NCBI GenBank assembly: GCA_963662175.1
Contig: OY759218.1
Span: 16,954,480 to 17,018,479, forward strand
Reading direction: 5' to 3'
Source of the DNA: Aradus depressus
Lineage: Eukaryota > Arthropoda > Insecta > Hemiptera > Aradidae
DNA length: 64,000 bases
A program made the translations under genes and the position numbers. This document shows, in pieces, positions 34,125 through 45,482 of this stretch. The notes under the pieces are model-generated. The model was not told where the DNA came from and did not search any database. It saw only the letters and a program-made list of their open reading frames with translations. Positions within the stretch are counted from its first letter, which is position 1. Each line of letters starts with the position of its first letter.

Positions 34125-34328
34125 GTTAGTAAAACTTTTTTTTCTATTAATGTTAAGATAAATTTTAAATTTGATGCCTTAGTCAAACAATAAATAAATA
34201 AAATAAAATTGATATAAAAAATTGTATTGTGACAAGATCACATTGGGTTCCATCGGTGAACATCGTCAGGAACGACATTAACAGAAAAAAGTTTTCCTAT
34301 AGTCTACCATAGGACACAAGTTAAACGT

Positions 34329-34700
34329 GCTAAGCGGTGGGGGAGAGGATGATTGGCGGAGAAGAGGGAGAGTGTTGGAGGAGAGGGAGAGTGGTGGGGG
34401 AAGAAGAAGAGTGATGGAGAGAGAGTGTGGGAGCGAGGAGAGGGTGAATGGTGAGGAAGAAGAAGGGTGATGGAGAGAGGCAGAGAGTGTGAGGGAGCGA
34501 GGAGAGGATGAGTGGTGAGGAAGAAGTAGGGTGATGGAGAGAGGGAGAGTGGTGGGGCAGAAGGGTGATGGAGTGAGGGTCAGTGGTGAGGAAGAAGAAG
34601 GGTGATGGAGAGAGGGAGAGAGTGTGAGGAGAGGGTGAGTGGTGAGGAAGAAGAAGGGTGATGGAGAGAATGATAAGGAAGAGGGAGGGAGGAGTAGTGG
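34329..34700. repeat. GA-rich minisatellite, strongly purine-biased strand
   Basis: About 370 bp are almost pure purine plus T, built from GGAAGAAGAAGGGTGATGGA, GAGAGGGAGAGTGGTGGGG and GAGCGAGGAGAGGATGAGT in variable order (about 50-65-bp higher unit). The long minus-strand Ser/Pro-rich open frames are artefacts of this composition. Confidence 0.9.
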
Positions 34701-34834
34701 AGGAGAGCCACATGCCGAAATCGCTCCATGGTACAAAACCTCTCGCAGCGAGGTTAACAATACAAAGGTTCGTAAATATTGAAAGCTTGTTAACTGTTTT
34801 TTTCTTTAAAAAAAATATGTTGTTTACATATTAC

Positions 34835-34924
34835 ACTAGCTGCGTTACCCGTTGTTGACGGAGAGATACCGATTGCATGAAATCAGATCCATATCATTTT
34901 AGTTTGTATCATAAGAAGTTAAGA
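34835..34924. repeat. End of an unidentified interspersed repeat
   Basis: ACTAGCTGCGTTACCCG at 34837-34853 recurs inverted near 12010-12027. It marks the edge of a repeat whose body I cannot reconstruct. Confidence 0.45.
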
Positions 34925-35260
34925 TCCACTTCCCTCAGGTTGTTTTGGCTGAAAATCAACAGATGTGGACCACACAGTAAAGGACCTTATTTATTGTCAG
35001 ATGGAAACGTATACAAAATGTTGTAATACCTACACCCATAGGATTTTTTTCACCCATTTTTGGATTCAGAGGAAACTCAATAGGTGTCGTTCTTCGTTTT
35101 GTGTCGATATATTTAATCTATCTGAAGTTATCCAAACATTCACAAACACACACAGACAAGTTTTTTTACATTTATTGGTATCGAGAGTCGGAAAACATGA
35201 AATTTCGTTGAAAACCGATTACCTAACTTCCCATAAAATTCGTATAGATAGCGAAGTAAA
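34925..35260 (+). repeat. Family A copy (plus), 3' part
   Basis: GGCTGAAAATCAACAGATGT, TTGTGTCGATATATTTAATC, CACAAACACACACAGACAAG, AACATGAAATTTCGTTGAAA and the final TCGTATAGATAGCGAAGTAA. Confidence 0.82.
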
Positions 35261-35514
35261 GAATGTTATTAAGAACTTCGATCCGAACATTCATTTGAAC
35301 TATTTACGTTAGAAATCCGAATAAAAAATTAAATATGCATCCTCTTCTACATTCGTTAATATACGGTAATGACTTTATGGTGATTTGTTATAACTTGCTT
35401 CTAATTGCTAATCAAATTTGGATTAGAGTGCCATGCGTCAGAGTCGCTACAATTGTTGCGTAAAATAATATTCTTTGAACTAAAAATGGATATTTAAAAA
35501 AATTAATTTTACCC

Positions 35515-35632
35515 ATTCTAAGTACTCTTAGATTTGCGGGGTCGCAAAACATGAAATTCTGGTGAAAATTCAACATCGTATTTCTGATCAATTGCAGAAT
35601 TTTCCCTTAACTTCGTATAGCTGGAGAAGTAA
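35515..35632 (+). repeat. Family A, isolated 3' end
   Basis: GGTCGCAAAACATGAAATTC, TCAACATCGTATTTCTGATC and ACTTCGTATAGCTGGAGAAG are followed by a run of A. A second 3' end lies only 250 bp upstream, so these are two independent copies or a partial duplication. Confidence 0.82.
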
Positions 35633-36186
35633 AAAAAAAAAAACTATATGCCCTGTGCTATGAAGTTTGAAGTTAAGAGTTACGGAAATATATTTTATAA
35701 AGAAAATTTGCTAGCATAAAAAAAAAAAAAACGGAAAAAAGAGGGAAACAGAAAAACAGCAGACGGAGCAAGGAATAGGCTCAGGTGGGGGGTGGGGTAA
35801 GGTGAGGTGTATAGTGGAACGTGAAATTGAAAGGAGAAACTGTGGGGGTGGGAGGTTGTGGACCACCTGTAGGTTTTACAGCCGACTGTAAGGGTTCCAA
35901 GTCTTTTTCCTTTATTTCCCCGCCCTAATCCTCCCTGATGGCACATTTCACTCACATCCACCCACCCTACACAATACGACAATACATAGATTACAGGAGG
36001 AGTCCTGACCTTCCCCCAGTACACCTCAACCAGATTTCCTGCTCAATCCACTGCAACCCACAACATTAGATTATCAGTAACGTGTCCTATAAAAGCGACT
36101 AAAAGAAATTGCATTTCATATTACTTTCAACGCTTCACTCTTCCATGGTGTCGCATTGCCCTCACAACCAACCACCTAGTCAAGTA
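35633..36186. other. Purine/pyrimidine-biased DNA with a local direct repeat
   Basis: 35924-35987 (CCCTAATCCTCCCTGATGGC … ACAATACATAGATTA) recurs at 37141-37200 on the far side of the Tigger element. The minus open frame 35695-36024 is not recognised. Confidence 0.55.
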
Positions 36187-36953
36187 CAGTAGCCTCCCCC
36201 TTATCCGGCGCTCGCAAAATAATATCAAATTTGTTAAACTAAAATTAACATTCAATTATTAGATTATCTATTATATGAGCCACATGTATTTAAGAGCACG
36301 TATTCGTAACTCACGAATCTTTTATGTATTTTTATTGTACATACAAAGATATGTACATAGTATTTATAATGAAGGGAACGCTAATATAGTGAACAGTCTT
36401 TTTTTTTAAATCATCAAGTTATAAAGTGATAAAACAATGGCTTTCACTTCAAAAAGAAAGAAAATTGTTCTTTCCATCCAACAAAAATTGAGGGCAATTG
36501 AAAGGATGGAAAAGGGAGAAACAGCTGCTGAAATAGCCAAGAAATTAGGGGTTGGTGAGAGTACAGTTAAAGATTGGAGGAAAAGTAAAGAAAAATTGAG
36601 GAAATTTGGTTCTAGTGTACCTTTGGAAAACAACAAACTCAATGCCAGATCAACTTTAAAGAAACCAAAATTAGAGGAACTTGACGAGGCAGTATGGATG
36701 TGGTTCGTGCAGCAACACAACCTAGACTGCCCTATAAGTGGTGTCATTTTAAAAGAAAAAGCCATTTCATTGAATGGGGATCCTACGTGTGAAATTCATA
36801 CGTGTTTTATTCCTTAGCTCACCTAAAAACACTTTTTTTTATACTTTAATTGATATATTTTTTCTCATTAATTGATGATTTCCGTTATCCGGCGTTTTCT
36901 GTTATCCGGCGTCACGTCGGTCCCGGCAACGCCGGATAAAGGAGAGTCTACTG
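36187..36953 (+). mobile_element. Tigger/pogo-type DNA transposon, internally shortened, both ends intact
   Basis: It starts CAGTAGCCTCCCCCTTATCC and ends GGATAAAGGAGAGTCTACTG, about 24-bp inverted ends, flanked by TA on each side (36185-36186 and 36954-36955), the usual pogo/Tigger target. The right subterminal part holds two further direct copies of GTTATCCGGCGT (36890-36912). At 767 bp it is far shorter than an autonomous Tigger (2-3 kb). It keeps only the DNA-binding start of its transposase. Confidence 0.93.
36437..36817 (+). pseudogene. Truncated Tigger/pogo transposase, CENP-B-type DNA-binding region only
   Basis: 126 codons from ATG (36437) to TAG. Residues about 5-50 (KRKKIVLSIQQKLRAIERME…AAEIAKKLGVGESTVKDWRK) are the psq/CENP-B N-terminal helix-turn-helix, and about 80-112 begin the second (Tc5-type) helix-turn-helix (LDEAVWMWFVQQ … ISGVILKEKA). 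The sequence then runs into a short unrelated tail and stops, with no DDE catalytic domain. In related elements the region binds the terminal repeats. This truncated form could at most bind, not cut. The open frame is still clean, so the copy is young or has been kept. Confidence 0.9.
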
Positions 36954-37640
36954 TACATGAAAAAAAAAAAATCCCCCAAAATATCTTATTTTTTGATCAT
37001 CAAAGTGTGAGGTTCTTAATACTCCAACGGAGAACGCCCATACAATGTTCTTCAAACCTCAACAATTTAAAATGCTTGAGGCTACTTGTAAAAAATCGAC
37101 AAGGAATCGCACAATGGAAATACAACGGATAACTTTGAAGGCCCTAATCCTCCCTGATGGCACGTACACTCACCCCACATAATACCACAATACATAGATT
37201 AGATGGCTCGTCCTCTCAATCGCCCGCAGCTTAATGTTTGAGGTCTCCATTGTCCCCAGCAAGTCTTTTGTTTTCTCCAGTGTTGATTTAAACCTGAACG
37301 GAACCTCCTCATGTTCATCAAGCTCGACATTATGCGCAACCATCTGCACTAGGCAACTAAAAACGTTTTCCCTACTTCCAAAACCACTCCACAAATACTT
37401 GGATGTCCTCTCTTTAATTACTAAGAAAATGATCAATATAACAGGAAGGTAGGTTATGGGGTTTGGTAGGTAAAAGCATTAAAACCATAAATAACGGTTT
37501 TACTTGAGGTGGTCGCTGTAATACAGTAACGGGTTAGGTAAACATTTTCCAAGATTCTCAGTCAGCTATTTGTTAATGGCAAGGATAAGTCGACATAGGT
37601 TCCTGTCTTTTATTGACTAGACTTGACCCAAGATAGATAA
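36954..37640. other. Unassigned DNA after the Tigger element
   Basis: It contains the second copy of the direct repeat (37141-37200). An 88-codon minus open frame at 37170-37436 has a plausible coding look (VAHNVELDEHEEVPFRFKS) but I recognise no family. Confidence 0.4.
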
Positions 37641-38045
37641 AAAAAATCCGTGTCAATATATTTTCTATACCGTAGTTATCGTGTTGAAGGACACACAGAC
37701 AAACAGATTTTTTTTTTTAATTTCTGGAATCAGTGGGTCGGAAAACATGAAATTTCGTATCATCCTCATGGGATTTTGACTTTAAATATGAAATTTTATG
37801 TCGATACTTTCATTACTTCTGCAGTTATGGGGGGGGGGGGGGGGGGGTTTGAGTTGAGCAGCTCCCTCACATCCCCCCTGTCCCTTCCACTAATTCCTTG
37901 AAATTAATAAGTGTCGTCCTTATGGATTGAAATTACATATGAAATCTTGTGTCGAGCTTTTGTGTTAAGCCTCTCGCCTAATCCCCGCCGTCTCATTGGC
38001 TGATTTGGCTAAATATTTATAGATGTCGACCTTACTCATAGGGGG
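37641..38045 (+). repeat. Family A, rearranged (plus) with a 19-G run
   Basis: 3'-part sequence (GTTATCGTGTTGAAGGACAC … TCGGAAAACATGAAATTTCG) comes before module sequence (TTTTATGTCGATACTTTCAT), i.e. the usual order is permuted. At 37829-37847 the normal TTATTAGGGTTTTT has become a run of 19 G. Confidence 0.85.
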
Positions 38046-39664
38046 TTTGTCAGAGTGTGTCTCGTTGATATGCATGTCTGAGTGTGTGGGTGTCGGACGA
38101 TCGCGCGCGCAGCACAACTACGCACTTCTTTATCTGTGATGTCAGCTGTTTTTGAGCATTTCTACGTTCATGGAATAAGAAAGTGTATTATATTTCGACT
38201 ACATTTGACTTTTTATGTTCTACTCTTATGTGGTAGGTACTTATAATGTTGTGATCATCGAAGAAAGTGTAATACATTTCGACTGCATTATCGTGTAATA
38301 TATTTCGTCCCATATGATAAAGGTAAATATATAATAAAACCAATAACAATAAAACAAATCTAAAAAACATGATTAAATATAACATTGTATTTTCACATTA
38401 TTGATCATATTTACCTTTGTTGTGAATTTAACTAAAATATCAATATTACGAACTATAAAATGATTTTTTGATAAGAAACTTTTAGGTTAAGATACTTCGA
38501 TAGCTTAAATTTGACACAATAAATAAAATTTGTGGTACCTAAAAGAAAATAATATAGCAGTGCAAATCTAAAAAAATATAATTATTTTAGCAATCACAAA
38601 CCTATAATTTCATGTATAAAAGAAATTGAAGAAAAATAAATTTAAAAGTTTAATTCCTCATTATACTTTTCTTATTGTAACATTATAAAACAAATTTTAA
38701 TCAAAATCAGTGCACGACAGCAAATTTTTGAAACTAAAGCCGATGTTTACACATCAATTCTCGTGAGTACCGCGTCACTCACACGTTTTTTTTTTTCTTG
38801 TATCCCAGTCCATCTGCACATTGTATATATATTGTTCAGATTGTAAATCAATAAATATTTTTTAAAATAATAACCATATTTGAGTTAAGTGTCTAGCGTC
38901 AGATTCGCAGGAATTCAGATTCGCGAACAAAACCCTAAAAATAATACTCTTCAAACTAAAAATGAGAATTTAGAAAATTCAAGACGTTCTTACTTTGAAA
39001 GCAGTCTTTGAAAACCTTATTACTGTAGAAGAACATAAATAATTTAAATATTTTTACAAGAAAATTAGGGCTTTAGTTCATATTAATAAGAAATAAGTAC
39101 TAATTTTTCAACAAAACAATTGGTATTCAAGGTGAGTTTTCTTTAATATTCTATTTTATCATTATTTACATTACTTCTTAAATTATTTCTCAGTAAAATT
39201 AAAATAATTCTTGATTAAAAATGAAAGTAAGAATTCAATTAAAATTACAAGGAAAAAATAAAAAGATGAAAATGAGATGGTTTGTTCATTCGAAAAATGA
39301 TCCTTTGTGATGGGATTAGGGGACGCGGCGCTAAATTTGATTTCCCCAGAGGTGGCAGCTTAGTTGGAGATCCTGCCAACAGCTCCAACGCTCTCCCTAG
39401 AGACGAAAAAAATGAACCTACTAACTAATTATGCAGTTGACTTTCTGGATGGACAGTGGCGGATCTATTTTGGGGGCTCTCAGGCTGCTTCTTTCAAGGA
39501 GTTCTCTTGAGAAAAATTGTTTGGATGAGGTTAGGTGGGATAGGACAAGAAATAAATATTAAATATATGTATTAGATCTTATCCCTAATTGTACTCCTTA
39601 TATTTATAGGTTTTTTGCATTTATAACAACATAAAAGTAAAATCTACTGATAATAATTAAAAGG
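38046..39664. other. AT-rich intron DNA; possible solo hAT end
   Basis: No gene is seen. GCGCGCGC occurs at 38102. CAGTGGCGGATCTATTTTGG at 39460 resembles a hAT terminus, but no partner end or target duplication is visible. Confidence 0.45.
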
Positions 39665-39860
39665 ATTTGTCCTCATGGGGTTTTGATTTAAATTATGAAA
39701 TTTCATGTCGGTACATTCGATACGTCAGCAGTTATTAGGGCTTTGAGTTGAGCCCCCTCAGATCCCATCCTTCCCTTCGACCGATTCCGCTAAAAATTAA
39801 TGAGTGTCGTCCTTATAAAGATTTGAATATGATATTTTATCGTGTTCACAGACAAACGTA

Positions 39861-39898
<38 letters not shown>

Positions 39899-40277
39899 CA
39901 TTTTTCGAATCCAGGGTTTCGCAAAACCTGAAATTTCGGTGATACCTCAACTTAGAATTTCTGACTGATTACATAACTTCCCTATACTTGGTACTCCCGA
40001 CAGAATGAATGTATCGACACGAAATTATACATGTGTATCCAGAACCTCATAAGGATGACACCTACTGATTTTCAGCCAAATCGCCTAAAAGTAAAGGGGG
40101 AGTAGGTACCTTAACTGCCGATGTTGTGAATATATCAACTCAGTATTTAGTCTGAGGATTCAGAGTTCCTTTGTAAGTCAACTATTAAAAATTGGTTTTG
40201 ATGAGAGAGCGGAAACTTAGTTGATTAATTCGTGCTGGAGAAGTACAATGCCGGTGATTCACCGACAACTTTTTAAC
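39665..40277. repeat. Two family A copies joined in opposite orientation
   Basis: 39665-39992 is plus (TTCATGTCGGTACATTCGAT … ACATAACTTCCCTATACTTG) with a run of 33 T at 39866-39898. 39993-40277 is minus (CTCCCGACAGAATGAATGTA … GAAGTACAATGCCGGTGATT, CACCGACAACTTTTT). The joint lies at the 3' part of the first copy and within the middle of the second. Confidence 0.87.
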
Positions 40278-40908
40278 TTGAGTTTCACCTCTAAGGCCAG
40301 AGTATTATTGATTGGCGGTGAGTTCCGGCCCAAATGAACTAACATAAGGTGTATATAATAAACAAAAAAAAAAAAACAGTAATTTAAAATAAGGTTGATC
40401 ACGCAATCCACTACCTAGAAAAATAGCCCTTTTCCATTTTCCTAATATCCCTGGGCATCATCAAATTCGTTCCTCTTCGGAAATGTTTGCCCAGAAAACA
40501 CTCAACCGTATCCGTTCACACTAGAGGAAACGTGGCCATGAATTTATAATAACATGATGTGTTGAGTACATCAGAATTGCTTTCATTGATTTTCGATTTT
40601 CTCCATGCAGCGTAAACCGGAGGTTATAGAATAGTTATTTGATTAGAGGCGAACGAATCTTTAACAAACTCTTCTTTATTTGTTTGTTTAATAAAAAAAA
40701 AAATCGTCCTTATTAAATTACCAACTAACGAAATGCCCTCCGATTTGAGCTGAGACTAATACGACCAAAGGTATCCAAAGAATATACAATATATTATATA
40801 TTGTGTATATTATATATTGTATATATTATATACACAGTATGGAATAGTTGGAAGTAATGTTTAAATTGTAACATGGCATCGAATTTTTAAATATGTTTGT
40901 CTTATTTT
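40278..40908. other. Unique DNA with an AT palindrome
   Basis: 40783-40840 is built of TATATTGT/ACAATATA words and can fold into hairpins. No gene is recognised. Confidence 0.5.
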
Positions 40909-41135
40909 TACTTGCTCAGCTACATGAAGTATGGGGGAAGTTATGTAAACGGTCAAAACTTCGATGTAGAGTTTTCAATGGAATTTCATATTTTTCGACC
41001 TCTAAATTCCAAATATGAAAAAAAAATAAAAGTTCTATCTGCATGTCTGTACACGATGACTCCTGATGGAATGAATGTATCGACACGACATTTTATTTGT
41101 ATGACCGAAACCCCATAAGGAAAATATCTATCGAT
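40909..41135 (-). repeat. Family A, 3' end (minus)
   Basis: TACTTGCTCAGCTACATGAA, GAAGTTATGTAAACGGTCAA, GAGTTTTCAATGGAATTTCA, GAATGTATCGACACGACATT. Confidence 0.85.
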
Positions 41136-41889
41136 CTTCTTTTTGAGCCACTTTTTTCAGTGTTCTAACGTACAAACTTCGACTTTTTTTCGATAAAAAT
41201 ATTCTTCAACATACATAGAACACATAGTAAAAAGAATTTTATGCAAAAACAGCTGTTGTTGTCTACAAAAAGGCTAGAAAAAATCCATTGAATTCAATTG
41301 AAATCTATTTAAAGCATTAATATATTCATAAAGAACATACAAGGTGAGAAGTTACTGATAATTATTAAAACATTAACTGAGTTTTTTTATACATAAAAAG
41401 TTCCGGTAAAAGTGCGCAAACTTGAAAACCCTACGGTTCCATCCAGTGATCACAAACCGGTTCATATGCACAATTTCAAATGCACTACTTGTATGTTAAC
41501 CGAACACATTAACAGTATGATTCAATAAATTTAGACTGACTCAGCTTAGTTTTTGCTAACAACAGAATGCATTGCATACCTAGTTTATTTCTTGTTACTA
41601 TACTTAGAGGACATATGTCCCAGAAAAAAGATTATTTTCAAAAATGTCTTCCCTAAATTGGTTAATGGAGGAATGATTATGGTTAACTTCTAACACGAGC
41701 TGAAGCCATATTGCTGGTTTTGTAGCGTTAGAAAACCACAATCCTCTTCCAGACCTAACCACAAATGTCGCACTGACCAATATAAAAACATTCCGACTTT
41801 TCAAAAACACTCATTGGCCTATTCAAGCATTGTGGAATGGTCGCCTCACGTCAGATCAGTCATCTGGCATTCGGAAAAAAAATAGACAG

Positions 41890-41932
<43 letters not shown>

Positions 41933-42214
41933 AATGAAAAAGACATTCAAATGGGAATTATGTTGAAAAACCCGCCCCAAACGCCACCTGACGTCCAATT
42001 TACGCCCTACCAGCCTACGAGCTAACCTCTCCCCTCAAGGAGAATTTATTAGTGACTTTAGTTGGTTATTGATTGATGGAGGTTGGGACATAAATTCATA
42101 AAGTGTCATGTTTCTTGAACAGTGTTGCCAGAAAAAAAAAATCCTCCCTACATAAAAATCTTTACTTTTTCTGCTGCATAAAATTCTTCAATATATCTTC
42201 CTTTTTCGCTTATT
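41136..42214. other. Unique DNA, a 42-nt poly(A) run and a solo hAT-like end
   Basis: The A run is at 41890-41931. CAGTGTTGCCAGA at 42120-42132 is identical to the tip of the hAT MITE at 59224 but has no partner end. The minus open frame 41604-41810 is unrecognised. Confidence 0.5.
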
Positions 42215-42525
42215 ATAAACTAGCTATAGAAAGTATAGGGGAAGGAACGTAATCTGCCAGAAATTCGATATTGTGTTTTCAACGGAATTTCATGTTTTCC
42301 GACCTCCTGACTTCGGAAAATGAAAAAAAAAGTCGTCGGTGAATCACGGGTAATGTACTTCTCCAGTACGAATTAATTAAGTTTTCGCTCACCCTCCAAG
42401 TTGAGTGAGCCCCCTCTGCACACTTATTTCAGCCAAATCGGGCGAAGGAAAAGAGAAGATTATAAGGGGGAGGGGGGGTTTAACATAAAAACTCTAATAA
42501 CTGTCTGTATGATGAATTATAGAAT
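42215..42525. repeat. Family A patchwork, three pieces in alternating orientation
   Basis: 42220-42332 is minus 3' end (AAGTATAGGGGAAGGAACGT … GTTTTCCGACCTCCTGACTT). 42333-42405 is plus 5' end (GTCGTCGGTGAATCACGGGT … TACTTCTCCAGTACGAATTA). 42425-42525 is minus middle (TTTCAGCCAAATCGGGCGAA … CTCTAATAACTGTCTG). Confidence 0.82.
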
Positions 42526-42703
42526 ACAAAAGTTTTTTTTCAGTAACCCAAGAGGTCAAACAAAGTAATTTTCAGTTTTGGAATACCATTGGCCATAAAA
42601 TGTGATTATAGGTAAAGTAACGGGGTTCTCACAGAGCAGAAATTCCAGTTTGAGGGACTCCGGTTTATGTTTCAAACAATGCGTAGTTAATGCCAGGATA
42701 ATG

Positions 42704-42940
42704 CCTGGAGGCGAGCTTAGGGCAAAAGGCTGGACTTAAGGAGTCAGTTTGGACGTACAGACAGGGAACCAGATCAGAATTGTAGATCATAAAGAGCATT
42801 TCACTGCTTGCTCTCGGGTAAGCCTCGAGGCGAGCTTAGGGCAAAAGGCTGGACTTAGGAGTCAGTTTGGACATACAGACAGGGAACCAGATCAAAATTG
42901 TAAATCATTTCGAGCATTTCACTGCTTGCCGTAGTGGGCC
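42704..42940. repeat. Tandem duplication, about 118-bp unit
   Basis: The unit starts GCCTGGAGGCGAGCTTAGGG / GCCTCGAGGCGAGCTTAGGG and repeats GCAAAAGGCTGGACTTA, GAGTCAGTTTGGAC, ACAGACAGGGAACCAGATCA, ATTGTA(G/A)ATCAT and GAGCATTTCACTGCTTGC. It is about 93% identical between copies, so it is recent. Confidence 0.9.
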
Positions 42941-44278
42941 AGAAAAATCTAACTCGAACTTATTTCATATACAAGGCTACAGTGGAACGAATACAGCTTC
43001 GCCGGTCAAAACAGAAAGATGTATACAGATTCGAGAGTTCCTCAGATAGATTCACTCGCGGTCATCAAACTCTTCGTTGTATTTTTCGTTGACCCCATGT
43101 TTCTTCTCTTTGTACGACTGGGATACCTTCTCATCGATAAAACATTAAGTCTACCCATTAATTAAAAGAAAATTAATTTTAACCAACCTTTACAATGATC
43201 AATTAACATGATTTCAAGCAAAATGAGATCTTTTCGTGAAAAAAGCAATTATGGCTGCATTTTAACATGAAAAGTTGCATTATTTAATTTTTTACCAGCA
43301 TACTGACTTATTAGTAATTCCATTCTTATGTAACAAAGTTTTGTCTGACAAAATCAAAATGGATTTGCATATGGAATTTATGCGTATGCGGGATCATAAG
43401 GGATTCCACGGAACCAAAGCAATGGGGAAACCCCATGTAGACTTCAAAAAATCAACTTATTCAGTTTAGACTTCACCAAGTCTCATATAAAAATCAATAC
43501 CTCATATCATATTCATAATAAAATTTCATATCTGAGGCTTATGAAGGGTTTAGGGGAAAAGAAGGTGGAGCCAAACCATTGTTAGCCCGTGAATATTTTA
43601 TGAAGAGAGGAACCATATCCGAAATGGGTATAACCCTCTTTTAAAATACCCTTTTTATAGATGTCTACTTATTTTTGGGTCCGTGGTTGGATAAAGAAGC
43701 CGTTGAGGTTTTAAAAAAAAGCTGTTATCTTCCATCGGTCTAACATTAACTCAACCGTCCCAGACTCGTCTTCCAGTTAAATCCCTTTTTTCCCTTCTCA
43801 AAAGCCCTTTCATTTTCCTTAATAGGGGGGGAGGGGGAGGGGGGGGGGGGGGGAAAGGATAAAAAGGAATCGAAGGCTGGACAGTAATCTAACTTTTCTT
43901 GGTGAGACAGTTATATCGTGGGCTTAAGAGGTTAAAGTTCAGTCAGCTTAAAAAAACCTTTTTTGAGTTTGGCTAAGTTATAGTCGTGTTCTGACAAATG
44001 AAATGACAGCATTGTAATGGACAACCGCTGTCGTGCAAGCTTCCCGCTCCTCTGTTGCTGTTCGAACTCATCAGACTCCCGTTTTTTTTGTTATGGGTGG
44101 TTATACTTCGAAAGTTGGTAGATGAAACCCTTATAAAGCCCATATTGAAAACAGTGGATAACTTCTCACTTATTAAGAATGTAATTTTTTTCTCTCTCTT
44201 AATACTGAATTGCACTGAGTCAATGGACAATTGTCACTATTCAGTGTTGTGACTCAGATGAGCAACAGGAATAACATA
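42941..44278. other. Unassigned DNA with a G-rich run
   Basis: 43825-43853 is almost pure G (two A). An open frame 43275-43469 is unrecognised. No family could be assigned. Confidence 0.45.
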
Positions 44279-44543
44279 TCTGAAGAGCACGGGGAAAGAA
44301 CCAGGTTTGTCACTGTTTTCTAGAATGTGAGATATTGCCACTACAGTATTAGTATATTAAACATATTTCACGATTCACCATCGTTACGGGCTTCAAAAAG
44401 ACGGTTCGTCACTATGAAAACGGAAGCTGAAAATATGATGTGCGGGGAATTGATGGATATGGACTTTCAAACATTAAATTTCAGTTTTCTCAATTTCAAT
44501 ATCTGATGACAAACCTGGTTCTTTGCCCGTGCTCTTCATCTGT
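44279..44543. mobile_element. Short MITE or foldback element, about 35-bp inverted ends
   Basis: Left end ATCTGAAGAGCACGGGGAAA then GAACCAGGTTTGTCA. Right end TGACAAACCTGGTTCTTTGC then CCGTGCTCTTCATCTG. One or two mismatches over 35 bp. The inner GAGATATTG/CAATATC words pair too. Non-coding. The target duplication is unclear. Confidence 0.78.
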
Positions 44544-45482
44544 CCCCATCCATGAAATTATAAGTTGTTTTTTAAATAGTTTTATAAACGTTTATTTTAA
44601 TTTTTAAATCTTATTTATTTAAAACAAAATTCAAATTATGTTGTTTTTAAAATTATTTTATCAGACCTGATGAGGCCAACCTCGAAAGCCGGCTATCAAA
44701 AATTAATAAAATCTGTGAGAGGTCAGACTATATTTTATTTTACAACCTGTAATATAACCACTTAACATCGCTCACCGAAAATTCCAAGATTAAGGTTGTA
44801 GAAGTGCTTTGGACAAAATGGTTAAATGTTGGGAGAAAGAAAGATGAAAATGCGACTCAAAAACGTTGGAAAAAAAAAAGTGGATCCAAATGAAATTAGA
44901 TGGAGGGGAGGACAGGCGGGCTGGGAATGGTAGCTATCACCTTGGCTAACTAGCGTGTTGGGATGAGGGGAAAAAACGGGGAATACGGGAGAAAAAGAGG
45001 GGGAATGCAATGAATAATAAACGAGAAGACGACCTAGCCACCCCATTACCTTAGGCCATCAGGGGCCAGGAGGGCGGTTTATTGGATGACTTTCTCATAA
45101 AGCAAGCGTCAAGAAAAACTGTTAATAAGTGTTATTTCAGAGCGTATACCGCAGCGCCAGTCCATGCAATCTCCATTCACTCCCTTCCTTATCCTCTCAT
45201 CCCCTCCTTCAACGGTAAAAATTACATTTACCTATATAGAACCCTCAAAAACTCATTTTAATGTAGAATTCGGGGGAAAAAAAGCTGACACAACTTTCTT
45301 ATTCAATGGTCCTCCGGCTCGAATTCAATTAAAGTGAGAATAATAAAACAGAAAGTGTTATCATAGCGGGGAACTGAATTAACATTCGTGTTGACTTCAA
45401 GTCGCCTAGTATTTTGAGATCACCTTTTTGTATATTAATTTTTCCAATTGAATAAGCCTACTTCTACTGACTCGAAATTTCG
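44544..45482. other. LINE-tail-like piece and unassigned DNA
   Basis: 44664-44740 (ACCTGATGAGGCCAACCTCG, AAAGCCGGCTATCA, AATAAAATCTGTGAGAGG) resembles the 3' untranslated end of a LINE. At 45131-45140 GTTATTTCAG is a decent acceptor followed by a pyrimidine-rich open piece and GGTAAAA at 45211. Its reading SVYRSASPCNLHSLPSL is unrecognised, so it is not called an exon. Confidence 0.45.

Noticed and set aside
34278..34760. 160-codon Ser/Pro-rich minus-strand open frame
   Set aside because: It is the antisense reading of the GA minisatellite. A purine-only strand rarely makes stops, so the length is uninformative.
45141..45210. Possible hth alternative 3' exon after acceptor GTTATTTCAG
   Set aside because: The acceptor is fair but the encoded peptide (SVYRSASPCN…) matches nothing known, all three frames are open by pyrimidine bias, and there is no supporting evidence.
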